The notes beneath the pieces are model-generated. The model had not been told where the DNA came from. It made no database searches and worked only from the letters and a program-made list of their open reading frames with translations. The position numbers and the translations under genes are program-made. A DNA stretch of 64,000 bases from Rhizocola hellebori (GTDB taxonomy: Bacteria > Actinomycetota > Actinomycetes > Mycobacteriales > Micromonosporaceae), in contig NZ_BONY01000021.1 in NCBI RefSeq assembly GCF_016862955.1, positions 62,001 to 126,000 on the forward strand, read 5' to 3'. Shown here one piece after another: positions 18,442 through 27,679 of the stretch (position 1 is the first letter of the stretch; each line of letters begins with the position of its first letter).

Positions 18442-19320
18442 CAACCTGCGTTCGCCGTCGTGGCGACAAGGGGCCGACTGTCATGCACCGATCTGGCCAC
18501 GGCCAGGTGGCGTACGGCTGCGTCGGTCGGCTTGACCGGCCGGGTTCGCCGCGAGCGGTATGTTTCAGGTCTCACACACGACGTCTCCGCACTTTCATCT
18601 TGGGAGGATTCCGGCCGGTTATCAGTTGTGCGGCTGTGGAAGGATCGGATGCAATCCGACCTTGCTCATTGCCACGGCTCAGACGGCCCGATGCTCGGTT
18701 TCCGCCGGCGAGTCCCACGCGGATGGATCAACAATTCGGTATCGATCTGAGTCGATTTCATACGCTCTTCCGAGTTGTGGTTGGTGTGGCTCCAATTGAG
18801 CTGATCTTCGCCAGGTGGTTCCCGAAGCGGAAGTGGATGAGGCCTAGTCGCAGCTGTACATCAGGGCATCTGGCGGCCGGAGGTGGTTTGCGTACGCACC
18901 CAGCGGCGAGATAAAGACCGATGCGGGAGACGATCGAGAAAGACGCGGCGTAGCTTACTCGGGTCGGCCCGCTGTCCCGTTCGTGATTGGGGTTTGAAAC
19001 TTCGGCAGGAGAGTCACTGGCATCGATAGTCGAGATCGCGATTAGCGATCCGTCGATGCAAGATTCCGGCCGTCAGTGGGCGAACAAGTAGGGCAAAATA
19101 GGACGGCAGTATCTGCATTATGGAATTCGCATACATGCCATCTCCCTGAGGCTCGCGACCCTTGGTGGACACGTCCTTGGCTGAGCCGAAATTCCTACGT
19201 CCCGACGTTGGTTACCCGCTAGGCCGCCGAGGATCTTGTTGCTGTTGGCCGGTTTCGCGCGTGAGCCCGAGTGCTTGTATCCTCGCGCGAGTTGGTTGGA
19301 TACGTCTTGGGGGTGATGGG
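18442..19320. other. Spacer with degenerate open frames
   Basis: About 880 bp with several overlapping frames of 80-158 codons on the plus strand, none with a recognisable domain, good ribosome site or actinomycete-like codon pattern. It probably contains eroded gene material plus the promoter for the nucleosidase gene at 19321. Confidence 0.4.
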
Positions 19321-20973
19321 ATGGACCACGTAGACATATTGATCATTACGGCGTTGCCTGAGGAGTTGGAAGCGGCGAAGGCGGCTGGGCGAGTTCGGTC
19401 GCCTGGTGGGCCTGGGGTGGGGCATTGGGAGGAATGCGACGCGGGAAGTTCGGCCCCGTTCTGGAGGGGCGAGTATCGAGTCGGCGATGGTCGGGTGTGG
19501 ACGGTGGCGGTCGCCAGGCCGACGGAGATGGGTGGCAGGCAGGCGGCTCCGATCGCGACCAGTCTGGTGAACCACCTCCGGCCGAAGTATCTCGCGATGT
19601 GTGGGGTGTGCGCTGGCAACCCGGCGTATGCCGCGCTGGGTGATGTGGTAGTCGCCGCAATGGTCTACCAGTGGGACGAAGGTAGGCATTCTCCGTCCAG
19701 ATTCGAAGGTGATCATCGACAGGTTCTGTTGGACCCGCGTTGGCTTCGGGCAGCTCAGGATTTCAACCCTGCCGGGTTACCCAGCTTTGGGCTGGCCACC
19801 GAAGACGACGCGATGCTATGGCTATTGGAGCGCTTGCACCAGAATGTGAATCCCCGTGAGCATCCGGCGCGTAATAGGTACTTCCCGGACGGCGAGTGGG
19901 AGCCACGGTTGGACCGGTTCGAAGCCAAGGGCCTTATCGCCCGTGACGACCGCGGGGCGGTGGTGATCACGGATGCCGGTGCGGGGCTTGTGCGGCGGCG
20001 GATCTACGGCGATGTTGACGGGCCGCAGCAGTTGCCGTTTCGGGTGCTGGTCGCGCCGATGGCATCGGGCAACACGGTGATGAAAGACGGCGGGATCTGG
20101 GAGCAGCTGGCGGGCATGGGGGTGCGGAAGATCGCGGCGGTGGACATGGAAGCCGCGGCGATTGCCACGGTCGCGCGTGAGCTGCAAGTTGCGCACTGGC
20201 TGGTGGTCAAAGGCGTGATGGACCATGCCAGCCCCGACAAGGACGATCGACATATGCGGTTCGCCGCCCGCGCGTCGGCCGAGGTGCTTTTCAAACTGCT
20301 GGATCAGCTGGTCGTTGCCGACCAATACGCACCGGTAGAGAGCGTCGCCAGACGGGCGATGGGCCGGTGGCATAGGGCCACGATGATTGGCCTGATCGGG
20401 ATCGCCGCTGGTGCCATCAACCTTATCGGCAACTCCGCTCACTGGGCGCCGACAACTACACCGGCAACATCTCCGTCGAATACGACCTCGGCCACTCCAC
20501 CGACCACTGTTCCTTCCTCGTTACGCCTCGGGTTACCGGCCAATTGCGACGCAGTGCTGACACTAGCCGAGATCACACCAGTGCTTGGGAGCATCGAAGG
20601 TGAGCCAAGGGTATCCACCGATGGTGAGAATGAACAACTCAATCGAGCAGGAAAAATCACCTGTCAGTACGGCAGAGCTTTTCGTGATACCCGGGCGGGA
20701 AACGTCGCTCCGCTGATCGTAGGCATCAGCGACTACACCGATGCGTCAATGGCCATCAAACGGCGGGACCAGTATGTCACTGGCGCCGGCACGGTGTTAA
20801 GCACCACGACAAGGAACGGCATTATCTTCACCACCTACGTTGAGAACGGGTTCATCATGACGTTGTGGCCCACGGGCAAGTATCTCTTTTCAGTGATGCT
20901 TTACGCCGAAACCGGCGACGCTGCAACTGCCTCCCTTATCGCAGACGCGGTGCATCGTCACAGCGTTAGGTGA
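19321..20973 (+). CDS. Nucleosidase (PNP) domain fused to transmembrane helix and outer domain
   Basis: A 550-residue protein; the ATG at 19321 follows a GGGGGTGATGGG ribosome region, and sequence before it is not domain-like. Residues 1-325 are a PNP/nucleosidase domain (MDHVDILIITALPEELEAA; MCGVCAGNPAYAALGDVV; VDMEAAAIATVA; VVKGVMDHASPDKDD). An insertion of about 90 residues near 165-245 reads like a winged-helix insert (FEAKGLIARDDRGAVVITDAG). A single membrane helix follows (MIGLIGIAAGAINLIG), then a Thr/Pro/Ser-rich linker and a C-terminal domain of about 150 residues with two Cys, reminiscent of DUF3558-type secreted domains. The topology suggests an external sensor and a cytoplasmic nucleosidase, which is inference. 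No operon partner. Confidence 0.75.
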   Translation: MDHVDILIITALPEELEAAKAAGRVRSPGGPGVGHWEECDAGSSAPFWRGEYRVGDGRVWTVAVARPTEMGGRQAAPIATSLVNHLRPKYLAMCGVCAGNPAYAALGDVVVAAMVYQWDEGRHSPSRFEGDHRQVLLDPRWLRAAQDFNPAGLPSFGLATEDDAMLWLLERLHQNVNPREHPARNRYFPDGEWEPRLDRFEAKGLIARDDRGAVVITDAGAGLVRRRIYGDVDGPQQLPFRVLVAPMASGNTVMKDGGIWEQLAGMGVRKIAAVDMEAAAIATVARELQVAHWLVVKGVMDHASPDKDDRHMRFAARASAEVLFKLLDQLVVADQYAPVESVARRAMGRWHRATMIGLIGIAAGAINLIGNSAHWAPTTTPATSPSNTTSATPPTTVPSSLRLGLPANCDAVLTLAEITPVLGSIEGEPRVSTDGENEQLNRAGKITCQYGRAFRDTRAGNVAPLIVGISDYTDASMAIKRRDQYVTGAGTVLSTTTRNGIIFTTYVENGFIMTLWPTGKYLFSVMLYAETGDAATASLIADAVHRHSVR

Positions 20974-21500
20974 AATGGCTCCGAATTGATGACCTTGCCC
21001 ATGCAGGGCCGATCCGAAATGCCGTGCGGTTCCGCTCCGTTCGCCAGCTAGCCTCGTTCGCTGGCGCTCCACGTCGTGACGGTAGCTCGATCAAGTATGC
21101 CAACCAAGATGTCTATTCATACCCGCAGCGGTAGCGACCCGGTCCACGTCGTCCGGTGAACGTTCCGCAATCGTCCCATGTCGCCAGGTCAGCAGCTTGG
21201 CCTGGGAGGAGTTCATAGTCGAGCCTTTCCTAGCAACCCTCGTGGTGGTGTGCGAGGCTTCAGGTATCGGGTAGACCGAAGAGTTCGTTGATCGGCTGCG
21301 CTGGCGAAATGGTTGGGTCCTGACCGTCGACTGAAACAGGCGCTAGCCATCGCGGCTGCGGGGGCATGCTGGCTCCGGGCTCGAGGGTGCTCCACAGACA
21401 GGGTTGGACTCTGGTAGCGAACCACGGTTTGAGGTCGCATGCGGTGATTACTTGGGGTGCGTGCCCGCGTCGCCAGCCTTTGCGGGTAAGCCAATGCCCG
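20974..21500. other. Decayed region downstream of the NTPase remnant
   Basis: No intact gene. On the minus strand an open, startless stretch (roughly 21260-21475) encodes a protein-like sequence (GHWLTRKGWRRGHAPQ, later INELFGLPDT before a stop). It may be the tail of a lost gene that followed the KAP-like NTPase. I do not recognise the family. Confidence 0.35.
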
Positions 21501-22216
21501 TCACTGTAGAGATTGCCTGGGTTCTCGGAGGCTTGCCGCGGGCGTCAGCTTCTCGATTAGAGCCAGTTGATTCGCGTTGATCGCGCCGCCGAACCGCACG
21601 TCGCTGTGCAAGGTCGCCGCGATGCTCAGATAGCGCTCGATCTCCGGGCCTCGTCCATGCAAAAACGGCTCCGTGCCCGCCCACAGGCGAGTCGCCTCGC
21701 CGACACCCTCCGGTGGTGTCTGGGCCTCGCCCCGTCCCCATTCCTCCCACGCGGTCACAAGCGTTGCCCGCTCCCCGGTGGACAGCCGCGTCAGCAGCTG
21801 GAACTCCTGCAGATACCGCAACTCCAGCAGGTAAAGCTTGAGCAGCACCTCGGTGGCAAGGCCGGCGCCCGCGGCCTGCGCAAGGTGATCGTGAACGGCC
21901 AACGCATTGAGGAACCGTTTGATCGCCTACGGGCTTCGCCAGACACCAGCGGACATACCCCTGGCGATGCTGGCCGCCAGAACCAGATGCTGTACCGAAG
22001 GGCCTGGCCGATCGGATCCTGAAGAGATCACATATGGGCCGTTCCGGCTCGCCGCCGCTGGTTACAAGCGGCGATGACGTCGGCTAGCTCCGGACCCGTA
22101 AGTGTCCCGGCGTTGCGACATAGCAGCAGCGCGATGTACGCCTCGGCCTGCTCGACCGACAGCAGAGGCAACGAGATCGGCAGCTGCACAACGCCGAGCT
22201 GCGTGACCAGGGCCGG
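21501..22216 (-). pseudogene. Remnant of a KAP-family P-loop NTPase (QatA-like), truncated and interrupted
   Basis: The minus strand carries the C-terminal half of a KAP NTPase. VVQLPISLPLLSVEQAEAYIALLL (split here: VVQLPISLPLLS, then VEQAEAYIALLL) is the conserved block after Walker B, followed by QRRRAG. After a frameshifted interval comes AIKRFLNALAVHDHL, the conserved N-P-R-x-I-K-R-F-L-N-A block, here preceded by an in-frame stop and shifted relative to the upstream part. A helical C-terminus (LELRYLQEFQLL, AWEEWGRGE) ends at 21501. The N-terminal half with Walker A and B is absent, cut where the IS3 fragment begins. KAP NTPases include QatA of the Qat anti-phage system, so this may be a dead defence gene. 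Confidence 0.65.
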
Positions 22217-22873
22217 GGCGTCAACCGTAAGCGGGTTGCTCGGTTGATGCGCCGTCACGAGATCGTCGGGTTGCACCTGCGCCGCCGGTACCGGACCACG
22301 ATCCGCGGTAAGACCGCGATGTCGGCCGCTGACCTGCTGGCTGGTGACTTCACGGCCGAGCAACCAAACGTGAAGTGGTGCGGCGAAATCGCCTACCTGC
22401 GGGTGGGCCGGTCATGGATGTTCCTTGCCACCGTGATCGACCTGTACTCCCGCAGGCTGATCGGATACGCGATGGCCGAACACATGCGCGCCGACCTGGT
22501 CATCGACGCCCTACGCCACGCCGTCGCCGCACCGGGCGGCCAGGTCGACGGCGTCATCTTTCACACCGACCACGGGTCAGTATACGTCGCAGCGTTTCGC
22601 GAAAGCTTGCGCCGCATACGGAATCCGCCGCTCGATGGGAGCTATCGGGTCGAGCACGGACAATGCCGTGGCCGAGTCCTGGTTCGCGGGCTGAAACGGG
22701 AACTGCCGCACGGCGCCCGCTGGGCCACCCCGCAACGCGCCCGGCTCGACGTGTTCGGCTGGATCTCCTTCTACAACAACAAAAGACGCCACTCCACACT
22801 GGGCTACCAATGCCCAGCAGCCTACGAGAACCGAACCCAACCATCAACCGCTATGCTGGCCCTGGCCGCATGA
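22217..22873 (+). mobile_element. Truncated, frameshifted IS3-family transposase (OrfB) remnant
   Basis: The reading starts inside OrfB (GVNRKRVARLMRRHEIVGLH), lacking about the first 60-70 residues. It has the rve core with VIDLYSRRLIGYA and the second Asp in HTDHGSVY. From about 22607 to 22694 the correct sequence lies in another frame (AYGIRRSMGAIGSS, then the catalytic Glu in AVAESWFAG), returning to the first frame at LKREL. Two compensating small indels have therefore broken the DDE core. It ends FYNNKRRHSTLGY and a normal C-terminus at 22873. OrfA and clear terminal inverted repeats are missing, so it is immobile. It separates the KAP remnant from the PIN remnant. Confidence 0.85.
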
Positions 22874-22944
22874 AACCCGGTGTCCGCCTCCCGGGGTAAG
22901 CCTCAGATGATAGTGCCGCTGCGGGTTTTGGCGTTTCAAAAGAA

Positions 22945-23822
22945 AATTGAAGCTTCTGGTTCCGTCTCTGGTTGTCGAGGAGTTCCGGCGTAACCGTCCA
23001 CGCGTGGAGGTGGAGGCCAGTATCGGGGTCAAGGAGCAGGTCCGGCTTCTGAGAAATGATCTGCATGGAGTTTGGCGGTGATGCTCGGCATGCGTGGCTT
23101 GAGGAAATGTCGCACCAGCTGCTGCTGCTGAGCGCGATGACGCTGCGGAATTTCAAAGAGGTCGACGAGTTGCTTGAGAAGGCGACGCGGCTGGAACCAA
23201 CCGTGCAGGACAGGCCCGCGTGATAGACAGGGCGCTGCAGAAACTTGCCCCGTTTCACCTCGCGAAAACAGTGTCGCCGATAGGCTGCTCATCGAGCTGT
23301 ACCGCTCCGCAGTCGACGCGGCGGCAGGGTCGGAGCAGTTCGCGTTTGTAACCTCGAACTATCAGGATTTTTCGCTTCCCAACAGCGAGCGCCAAGAGCC
23401 GCACCCGGATCTCGCGCCGGTGTTCGCAGCCGCGAATTCCGAGTTCGTGTACGGGTTGACGGGCTACACCAGTTCCTTTCGAAGGCCCTTGGTGCAGCCT
23501 TTGACGAGGAAGTCGAGGAAATACGGCTGGTGCACGAAGATCCCCGGACGCTGACGGAATTCTGGCGGCTGAGCAGGAGTTCTTCGAGAAGATCTGGTAT
23601 GTGCGCAGCTTGATCCGAGTCGAGAAGGCAGCGGCCGGCGACGGTGAGCCCGCGACAACGGAGATCGAAGCCAGAGCCCTCGCCGCCATGCGGGCGATCG
23701 AAGAGCGATACGGCACCGAAACTGTTGGGCCCTGGGACGACTGGAACTGGGGCTACGTCCACGGCAAACTCTCGGCGCTGCGCTGGGTTTTAGGAAGCGA
23801 ATGGGACTTCCTGGACACGTGA
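22945..23822 (+). pseudogene. Degenerate PIN-domain (DUF4935-type) gene
   Basis: Read across frames the plus strand gives one protein: LLVPSLVVEEFRRNRPRVE, then HAWLEEMSHQLLLLSAMTL, then ADRLLIELYRSAVDAAAGS and EQFAFVTSNYQDFSLPN, then FFEKIWYVRSLIRVEKAA and a tryptophan-rich end near 23800. The FVTSNYQDFS block is the third acidic motif of PIN nucleases. Internal stops and at least three frame changes (near 23075, 23220 and 23475) break it, and the N-terminal first Asp motif is lost at the IS3 boundary. It was probably a PIN_DUF4935 RNase in an older conflict locus. Confidence 0.6.
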
Positions 23823-23937
23823 GAGACCATCGCGGGACGTCCAGCCCGGACTCATCCGGAACTGTGCTGATGTCCGAGCGCAGCTGGGGTTAGCAAGCGG
23901 CTGCCCGGCCCCTGCTACCCGCCGCTGGGGATTGGCC

Positions 23938-24540
23938 TCATTTTCCGCGCTTCCCGCGCTCGTTCGGCAGATCGTGGCGCCATCCGCTAACCATCCACGG
24001 CATCGCGGTTAGAAGCCGGTCAACCCCTTTGAGGCCTCTGCCCATTATTTCCCTACCAACAAAGTCGGGCTGAATAATCGCTTTGGGGCTCGAGTACACC
24101 GCTGCGCTCAAGATTTGTTTGCCGCCTTCCTGGCCGGATATCCAGTCCATCACGGCACCTAGCCCAGCCCCAGTGTCGTTCACACAGGACACGACAAGGA
24201 TCGATGACGCGGCGGTGAGGTCAGGCAAGTGCGGTCCAATGGTGGTTACTCGTGTACCTGAACGACGTTCTAAAACCAGGGACGCTACGCAAGGAGCGTT
24301 CAACCGCACATTTGTTAGCAGGCCACAGATCATTGCGGCAACGATGGCTCCACTGCGGTTTACAGCCACGATCGCGTCTGGTCGCACGCTCGAGTCAGCG
24401 TTGATGAGTGAAGCCAATCGGCGGACATCTTTGATGACTGTACGGAATGGAATGCGCCGCCCCATCAGCGGAGCCCGGGAGAGGAAGGCCACCAGACCGG
24501 TGGCGGCGAGACTTGAGACCACGCCGAGTACGAACTCCAC
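23938..24540 (-). CDS. Membrane-anchored phosphoribosyltransferase-like protein
   Basis: A 200-residue protein from the GTG at 24540; sequence before it is low in protein character. It begins with one hydrophobic helix (VEFVLGVVSSLAATGLVAFL), then a PRTase-like domain: PDAIVAVNRSGAIVAAMI resembles the beta1-loop of type I PRTases and SILVVSCVNDTGAGLGAVM resembles the PRPP loop, with Asn-Asp in place of Asp-Asp/Glu. The anchor puts the domain at the inner membrane face. The neighbours are decayed genes, so its partner is unknown. Some conflict systems and some retrons use PRTase-like enzymes. Domain assignment is by motif only. Confidence 0.6.
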   Translation of the reverse strand: MEFVLGVVSSLAATGLVAFLSRAPLMGRRIPFRTVIKDVRRLASLINADSSVRPDAIVAVNRSGAIVAAMICGLLTNVRLNAPCVASLVLERRSGTRVTTIGPHLPDLTAASSILVVSCVNDTGAGLGAVMDWISGQEGGKQILSAAVYSSPKAIIQPDFVGREIMGRGLKGVDRLLTAMPWMVSGWRHDLPNERGKRGK

Positions 24541-24849
24541 GGCACAAAGGTTACGGTGCCCTGGCAAATGGAGTCGATGCCTCAGATGGCCTATCAGTAT
24601 CTTCGAATGATCGCGGCTTCTGCCCCAAAATCCACTGGCCAACACCTTAGCGGAGCTGCAGGCCAGACCCCACCCGCTGGCCGACTGACCGCTCGCGTGG
24701 AAGCCGCAATCCACCCGCATGCGGTGGCCTGGCCCCGACGGATCGACGTTGGGGTTGTGCTGCAGGGTTACCGGACTTCTTCCTTACATGCGCCGCTGCC
24801 CCCTGCGTGAGCAGCGATTGCGCTCGTCCGCGCCCTCGGAGGATTCCGT

Positions 24850-25380
24850 GACCAGCTACAACGTCTTGGACTCAAGCACCAAGTACCGTCATCGCGACCT
24901 GGGCCGGCGGGTGGGAGGACCACAGCGGCACCGTCACCAGCTTCACCGACCGAGATCAAGCCGCCCAGTTGGCGGTTCTGCTTACCCGCCTATCCGAGGA
25001 CGCGTGGGATGCTGCCGCATTCCTTGACACCACCGCGATCATCGAATCGGCAATCGACGTCGCTCGGCGGCTCCGGAGCGCAGATTGAATCGACGGGCGA
25101 GGTGCGCTGGACGCGGATCACCAACATGTACTCGACGACGAAGTATAAGCACATGGGTGTGCGGACCTTTGCCTACCCCAGTTCCGCCTAGCTGCTGGGG
25201 CCGGGGTTCGACGAGAACACGGTCGTCGGTGTGATCTGTCAGGAGCGGCACGGCGAACGGCGCACCGATCCGAGCACCGGCAGCAGCTCGACCGTGTGGT
25301 ATCGCACGGTCGACAAGAAATGGTTCCCGGCGCTGTACTGGGACCTGCCCGTTCCCGCGCCTGATGTCAGGGACTGCTGA
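24850..25380 (+). pseudogene. Fragments of one or two small actinobacterial genes
   Basis: Two startless but protein-like plus-strand pieces. The first (about 24860-25086) reads VIATWAGGWEDHSGTV ... LLTRLSEDAWDAAAFL and stops after RRLRSAD. The second (about 25090-25380) contains TKYKHMGVRTFAY, an in-frame stop, then GPGFDENTVVGVICQERHG and VWYRTVDKKWFPALYWD, like the end of a bacterial SH3-type secreted domain. No complete frame exists. They are remnants; functions cannot be assigned. Confidence 0.4.
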
Positions 25381-26039
25381 TCATCTGGTTCCGCCGGCCG
25401 CTCATATGGGACGCCTCGTCGCTCGCCAGGAACGCGATCACGGCCGCAACCTCTTCCTTGCGTCTCCGCCTATTTGCGCGATGCTCAACAGGCCGCTTCG
25501 TTGCGACAGATGGTGTTGGTATCGGTGCGCGCGAGCCGGTGCGAAACTACAGATCTACAGGTTCTCCTGGATCAGGTTCTCAGCCGTCTCGACTCTGGCT
25601 CTTTCGGAATATTGCTCGGTCCGGTTTGTCTACAGACGTGAAGACCGCCCGCGCGACGTGTCCATGTCGCCAACAGCCGCAAGATGCGCGATGCTGACCA
25701 TCAGCTGCCGAAGCACCTCGGCGCTAATGTCCCATAGGTAACTATGTTGATATCGGCGTAGATCCACTGCTCGGATGACCTCTGGCCAGCGTGAATGCGG
25801 CTCGGATTCTTCCATTTTAGTCCAGCCGAGGTCTACGCCTGCAAATGAGCGACAGGCCAGGGGTCTGCGGCGCATCGTCAAGGGCCGAATTGCAACCGTG
25901 CCAAGTGAATACGACTTCACAGCGTGGCTGGATTTCCTCAAGCGCGCCATCGACAAGCACATTGGCCGCGGCGCGATGCTCCGGGTGCGGGTGGATCAGA
26001 TTGCTAGCTTGTAGCGCTGCTCAACAACGAGGACGCCAT
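25381..26039. other. Spacer with a short dehydrogenase fragment
   Basis: On the minus strand about 25385-25450 encodes EEVAAVIAFLASDEASHMSG, the familiar C-terminal block of short-chain dehydrogenases, but the rest of such a gene is absent. Frames of 79-125 codons elsewhere in this stretch are unconvincing. It reads as scrapped material next to a tRNA gene. Confidence 0.4.
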
Positions 26040-26065
26040 CGAACTGCCTCTTCAGAGGCAGTTCG
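26040..26065 (-). terminator. Hairpin terminator of tRNA-Lys
   Basis: Perfect 12-bp stem (26040-26051 with 26054-26065) and a 2-nt loop, 13 nt downstream of the tRNA-Lys 3' end on the minus strand. No U-tract. Confidence 0.65.
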
Positions 26066-26077
26066 GGAACTTCTGAG

Positions 26078-26150
26078 TGCGCCGCCAGGGACTCGAACCC
26101 CGAACCCGCGGATTAAGAGTCCGCTGCTCTGCCAGTTGAGCTAGCGGCGC
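26078..26150 (-). tRNA. tRNA-Lys (anticodon CTT)
   Basis: The minus strand folds as a standard 73-nt cloverleaf. The acceptor GCGCCGC pairs with GCGGCGC, the D-arm is TAGCTCAACTGGCAGAGC, and the anticodon stem GCGGA/TCCGC encloses loop CTCTTAA, giving anticodon CTT. The T-arm is CGGGGTTCGAGTCCCTG. Discriminator A; CCA is not encoded. It marks the change from the eroded accessory DNA (lower coordinates) to more conserved genes. Confidence 0.95.
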
Positions 26151-26167
26151 TCATGGCAACGGGAGAA

Positions 26168-26198
26168 ACCCTAGCATGGCCGCCCGGTGGATCTCCAA
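26168..26198 (-). promoter_or_regulatory. Probable promoter of tRNA-Lys
   Basis: On the minus strand TTGGAG (26198-26193) and TAGGGT (26173-26168) are separated by 19 bp; the latter lies 17 bp before the tRNA 5' end. This resembles a housekeeping-sigma promoter with a slightly long spacer. Confidence 0.45.
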
Positions 26199-26250
26199 TC
26201 GGTATCCCCATGACCTGGCAAATGTGACAAACGTTTCACGGAATAGTGCG

Positions 26251-26768
26251 TTACGCGTATAAATCGGGCATCGCATTGCCGGCCGCCTTCTCGGGGCAAC
26301 TGGCAGGAGAGACAGCCGTCGAGCGTGAACGAACGGTGTCCCCGGCGGCGGCACGGGCTAGGGAGCAGCGCAGGCTTAAGTGCTGCCGAGCTGCTGGGCG
26401 CAGGCGGCTCGTGACTACGGTTTGCAGTTCGGCGACCGATGGGCCCCAGCCGCCGTGCCAGGCGTGCTCAACGCCGTAGAGCGTGCCGAGTGGAAGAGCG
26501 ATGACGGCGGCGCTGTACTCGGTTCGGGTGAGGGTTTCTTCGGCCCATTACGCCACATGGAAGTGAGGTGGTGGAATGCCTCAGTTGCTGCGGCGACGGC
26601 TGAGTTTGGCAGTGTGGTGCCGGTTTCAGCGAGAGCGGGTGGCGGAAGATCGTGAATGGCGCGGGGGCCTAGCCCCGCCAGTTCGCGCAGGGCTGGACCG
26701 TCGTGGCCGTCGGCAATCCAGTGGGCTGCCCACCAGGGGACCAGTTCCACGGCGATCATGTCCAGCAC
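26251..26768 (-). pseudogene. Frameshifted actinobacterial conserved hypothetical gene
   Basis: From the ATG at 26768 the frame reads MLDMIAVELVPWWAAHWIAD ... VAAATEAFHHLTSMW and then turns into Pro/Ser-rich nonsense. In the next frame from about 26552 a protein-like sequence continues: WAEETLTRTEYSAAVIALPL, GTLYGVEHAWHGGWG. A single shift near 26550-26565 therefore breaks one gene. It resembles small actinobacterial hypothetical proteins; no function is known to me. A sequencing error is an alternative explanation. Confidence 0.5.
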
Positions 26769-26875
26769 GAGCCGGGCGGCGACGGTGACGGTGTATCGAC
26801 GACGTCGGGGAGGCTCAGGCGTAGCGTGGCAGGCCTTGGAGAGTCGGGCAACGGGGGCGTGGCAGGCTCAAGGGT

Positions 26876-27310
26876 ATGTGGAGCCTCGATGCGGCCAATA
26901 GTCCGGAGCTGATCACTCGGCTGCGGCGGCATGGGCGGCGGGTGGGGTTCGAGGTCGCGTGGGTGGGCGAGGGATGGCGGGCGCTGGTCGAGCAGTGTCA
27001 CGACCGGCTGGTGGCGGCCTTTCCCGATTATGAACTGCTGGCGATCAAGCAGAAGTGGGCTGTCCTGGAGTATCAAGCGTTTCCGTCGCCTTGGGTCGAC
27101 GGCCGGGCGACCTGGCAGGAGGACGAATACTGTTGCCTGCAAAGGATTGTCGACGAGGTCAAGGGTGAGTCGGAGAGCGTATGTGAGTGGTGTGGTGCTC
27201 AGGCGAGGCTGCGCGACTGGCGAACACTTGAGCTGACGTTGTGCGACGGATGCGATGCCGGGTTTGCAGACCCGCCTTGGCCGTTGTCGCGAGGGACGAG
27301 CGGGGGGTAG
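26876..27310 (+). CDS. Conserved hypothetical protein with a possible C-terminal zinc site
   Basis: 144 residues, soluble. The N-terminus (ELITRLRRHGRRVGFEVAWV) and the middle (WQEDEYCCLQRIVDEVKGES) look like a small folded alpha/beta protein. Near the end CEWCG and CDGC, about 23 residues apart, form a likely Cys4 zinc ribbon. It stands alone and convergent with the next gene. No function recognised. Confidence 0.6.
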   Translation: MWSLDAANSPELITRLRRHGRRVGFEVAWVGEGWRALVEQCHDRLVAAFPDYELLAIKQKWAVLEYQAFPSPWVDGRATWQEDEYCCLQRIVDEVKGESESVCEWCGAQARLRDWRTLELTLCDGCDAGFADPPWPLSRGTSGG

Positions 27311-27314
27311 CAGG

Positions 27315-27623
27315 TTAGAGAGGGCGGCGGGGCCGGGCGCGGTCCCACCATTCAGCGGCGGGATCGCTGCCGGCGAGGCGGTCGATGGTGCCGGCGACCG
27401 CCTCGATGTGCGCTCCTGATCCGCCTGCCCAGCAGAACGTCCAAAGCTGGCGCGCTGCCTTGTGGTACTGGTGAATGGTTTCGTCTACGGCAAAGGCGTC
27501 AACCTCACCAGCTCGAAACCGGTCGATGGCATCAGCAACGCGGCTTACCAGGCCGGAAAGGCATTGCTCGTGATAGGCGGAGACCTTGTCGGTGGCCTGG
27601 CGTCGTTTGGCCTTGGCGTCCAC
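27315..27623 (-). CDS. Small conserved helical hypothetical protein
   Basis: 102 residues, helical and charged (AYHEQCLSGLVSRVADAIDR, then FAVDETIHQYHKAARQLW), ending AAEWWDRARPRRPL. Such short proteins occur across actinomycetes; no function known. It is divergent from the methyltransferase gene and convergent with the preceding one. Confidence 0.6.
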   Translation of the reverse strand: MDAKAKRRQATDKVSAYHEQCLSGLVSRVADAIDRFRAGEVDAFAVDETIHQYHKAARQLWTFCWAGGSGAHIEAVAGTIDRLAGSDPAAEWWDRARPRRPL

Positions 27624-27679
27624 AAAGGCACCGTACCGTGTCGGCTTGAGGACATCGCGGCGTGTGGAAAGCTCTGGTC

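Noticed and set aside
18438-18914. Plus-strand gene of 158 codons
   Set aside because: Composition is random-like (rich in Arg, Cys, Ser) and other frames in the same stretch are equally open.
21501-22216. An active Qat defence system
   Set aside because: Only the decayed C-terminal half of a KAP NTPase is present; QatB, QatC and QatD were not found.
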